64,000 nucleotides of DNA from CAMAUF01 sp046152925 (GTDB lineage: Bacteria; Chloroflexota; Dehalococcoidia; Tepidiformales; Tepidiformaceae), in contig JBJXFX010000154.1 of assembly GCA_046152925.1 (NCBI GenBank), positions 8,746 to 72,745 of the forward strand. The letters run 5' to 3'. This document shows positions 62,754 to 64,000 of this stretch, in pieces. Position 1 is the stretch's first letter; each line of letters begins with the position of its first letter. A program made the position numbers and the translations under genes. Below the pieces are notes generated by a model, which saw only the letters and a list, made by a program, of their open reading frames with translations, ran no database searches and was not told the DNA's origin.

Positions 62754-64000
62754 GGGTTCAACGGCGCACCGCAACTGACGAAGGCCGTCTCCAAGAGCCC
62801 GACCTCCGTGGAGTTGACCTTCAACGGGGCGATGTCCGACGACGTCCTGAGCGTCGGCGCCTACGAAATCAGCGAGCTTGCGGACACATCCAAGAAGCTC
62901 TCGATCAGCAACATCGCGTTCGTCGGCACGGAACGGAAGGTCGTGGCCCTCACGACGTCGCCCCAGGCCGGCGTGATCTACGCAATCACGAAGCTCGAGG
63001 TGAAGAACGTCGAAGGCATCGCCCTCACGCTCTCCTCGCCGAGCAATCAGTTCCAAGGCAACGCGTCGCCACCGGCCGGGACACCGGCGGACAACGGCGC
63101 GCCGCGCGTCGTCGGGGCCGCCTCGCTGAACAACACGCAGGTCATCGTGGCGTTCAGCGAGCCGATGGCCGAGAACGCCATCAAGCCGGAGCACTACGTC
63201 ATCGTCCAGGAGAACGTGAACCCAGAATCGGGCTTCCTGCGTGTCTCTGCCGCCTCCTTCTACGAGGGCAACCGGAGCACCGTGCTCCTGACCACCTCGT
63301 CGCAAAACGAGCTCACCTACCGGGTGACCGTGGTCAACGCGACCGACCTCAGCGGCATCGCGCTCTCGCCGAAGATTGTGAACAACGGCGTGCTCGTCGA
63401 CCCGACATCCGTGCTCTTCCCCGGGACGCCGCCGGTCGACTCCCAAGTAGACAGCGACGGCGACGGCCTCTCCGACAACAAGGAGATGCGCGGCTGGATC
63501 GTGACCATCCATCTCCTGGACGGGACGACCAGCGCCCGCGGCTCAACCTCCGACCCGGCGTCCGCCGACTCCGACGGAGAAGGGCTCGGTGATGCGCAAG
63601 AGGCGAACCTCCGCTTCGACGCGCGCGACCCCGATAGCGACGACGACCAACTGAGCGACTACGCCGAGTTCAACGAGATCTACTCGAACGGCCTCGACCA
63701 GGACTCCGACAACGACACGCTCGATGACTTCCTCGAGTTCACCTTCTTCTTTACGTCGCCGCTGTTCGCCGACACCGATGGCGACCAGATCAAGGATGGC
63801 GACGAGGTGATCGGCAGCCGCAACCCGCGGGTCGCCGACCTCCCACGCCCCGAGATATCGGTCGGATCGGTCAACCTCCAGCTGGACGTCGAATTCAGCG
63901 AAACCAAGGACGACCAACGCCGCGAGCTTGAGACCAAGTCGATCGCGAGCACCCTTACCCAAAGCAGCCGCCAGACACACACGCGCAGCGACACCGTGAG
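62751..64000 (+). CDS. 3' part: Ig repeats 4-5, calcium repeats and protective-antigen-like segment (partial)
   Basis: Continues the protein above and runs off the window. Two more Ig-like repeats (to about 63420) are followed by VDSDGDGLSDNKEMRGWIVTI, the same pattern as the calcium site of anthrax protective antigen (DNDGIPDSLEVEGYTVDV). After TSDPASADSDGEGLGDAQE come three more Asp-rich loops (DPDSDDDQLSDYAE, DQDSDNDTLDDFLE, DTDGDQIKDGDEV). The last 60 residues (NPRVADLPRPEISVGSVN, then ASTLTQSSRQTHTRSD) track the protective-antigen stretch from RHPLVAAYPIVHVDMEN to NTSTSRTHTSE. This suggests a pore-forming translocase-like protein. Confidence 0.7.

Noticed and set aside
1..64000. CRISPR arrays, rRNA and tRNA genes.
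   Set aside because: No regularly spaced repeats and no recognisable rRNA or tRNA structure found on reading both strands; a covariance-model scan would settle the tRNA question.

Overview
This 64 kb window is from a GC-rich bacterial chromosome. The gene content fits a heterotrophic member of the Chloroflexota or a related deep-branching lineage: class III-type polyhydroxyalkanoate (PHA) synthase, a HerA/NurA pair, SelB, branched-chain keto acid dehydrogenase, an ECF42-type sigma factor, and lipoproteins with Asp-rich and Ala/Thr-rich linkers. The phylum is inferred from gene content only; no rRNA or tRNA gene was found. Most genes are ordinary chromosomal genes in short operons, often with 4-base stop/start overlaps.

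Layout. 1-6.4 kb: an NTF2-like protein, a lipoprotein, RibF, TyrS, a sigma factor with three DGPF/YCII proteins, and SixA. 6.4-12 kb (minus): exopolyphosphatase downstream of a peptide ABC transporter (binding protein and two permeases). 12.2-15.8 kb: a tiny secreted protein with a dockerin-like calcium loop, then E1alpha, E1beta and E2 of a branched-chain keto acid dehydrogenase. 15.9-22.4 kb: Xer recombinase, HD-domain protein, YajC-SecD-SecF, an SDR and a methyltransferase. 22.4-25.6 kb (minus): acetoacetate decarboxylase-like protein, NAD(P)HX epimerase, QueF, LLM flavin oxidoreductase. 25.7 kb: RRM protein. 26.4-31.6 kb (minus): HerA, an unrecognised partner, NurA and SelB in one tight operon. 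31.7-34.9 kb: PHA locus (acetyltransferase, PhaC, PhaE-like subunit, PadR/PhaQ-like regulator) facing a phasin gene across a shared promoter region. 35-39.4 kb: DsbB, M3 oligopeptidase, acyl-CoA ligase. 39.4-47.7 kb (minus): a 1998-residue alpha-2-macroglobulin-like protein coupled to PBP1C. 47.7-48.4 kb: a truncated flavoprotein flanked by a duplicated piece of the pbpC 5' end. 48.4-61.4 kb: SDR, an acyltransferase/beta-lactamase fusion, a secreted PHB-depolymerase-like esterase, an iron/cobalamin-type ABC transporter, flavin reductase, SDR, GH20 hexosaminidase, two tandem GNATs and an acyl-CoA dehydrogenase.

The most unusual object is at the right edge (61.5 kb to the end). It is a large secreted protein with five Ig-like repeats, then calcium-binding Asp-rich repeats, then a segment that resembles the start of the pore-forming part of anthrax protective antigen / binary toxin B. 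It carries one frameshift and runs off the window.

Other points worth attention are the unknown protein between HerA and NurA, the regulatory region shared by the PHA regulator and phasin, the loss of the thioester motif in the macroglobulin, and the rearrangement scar next to pbpC.
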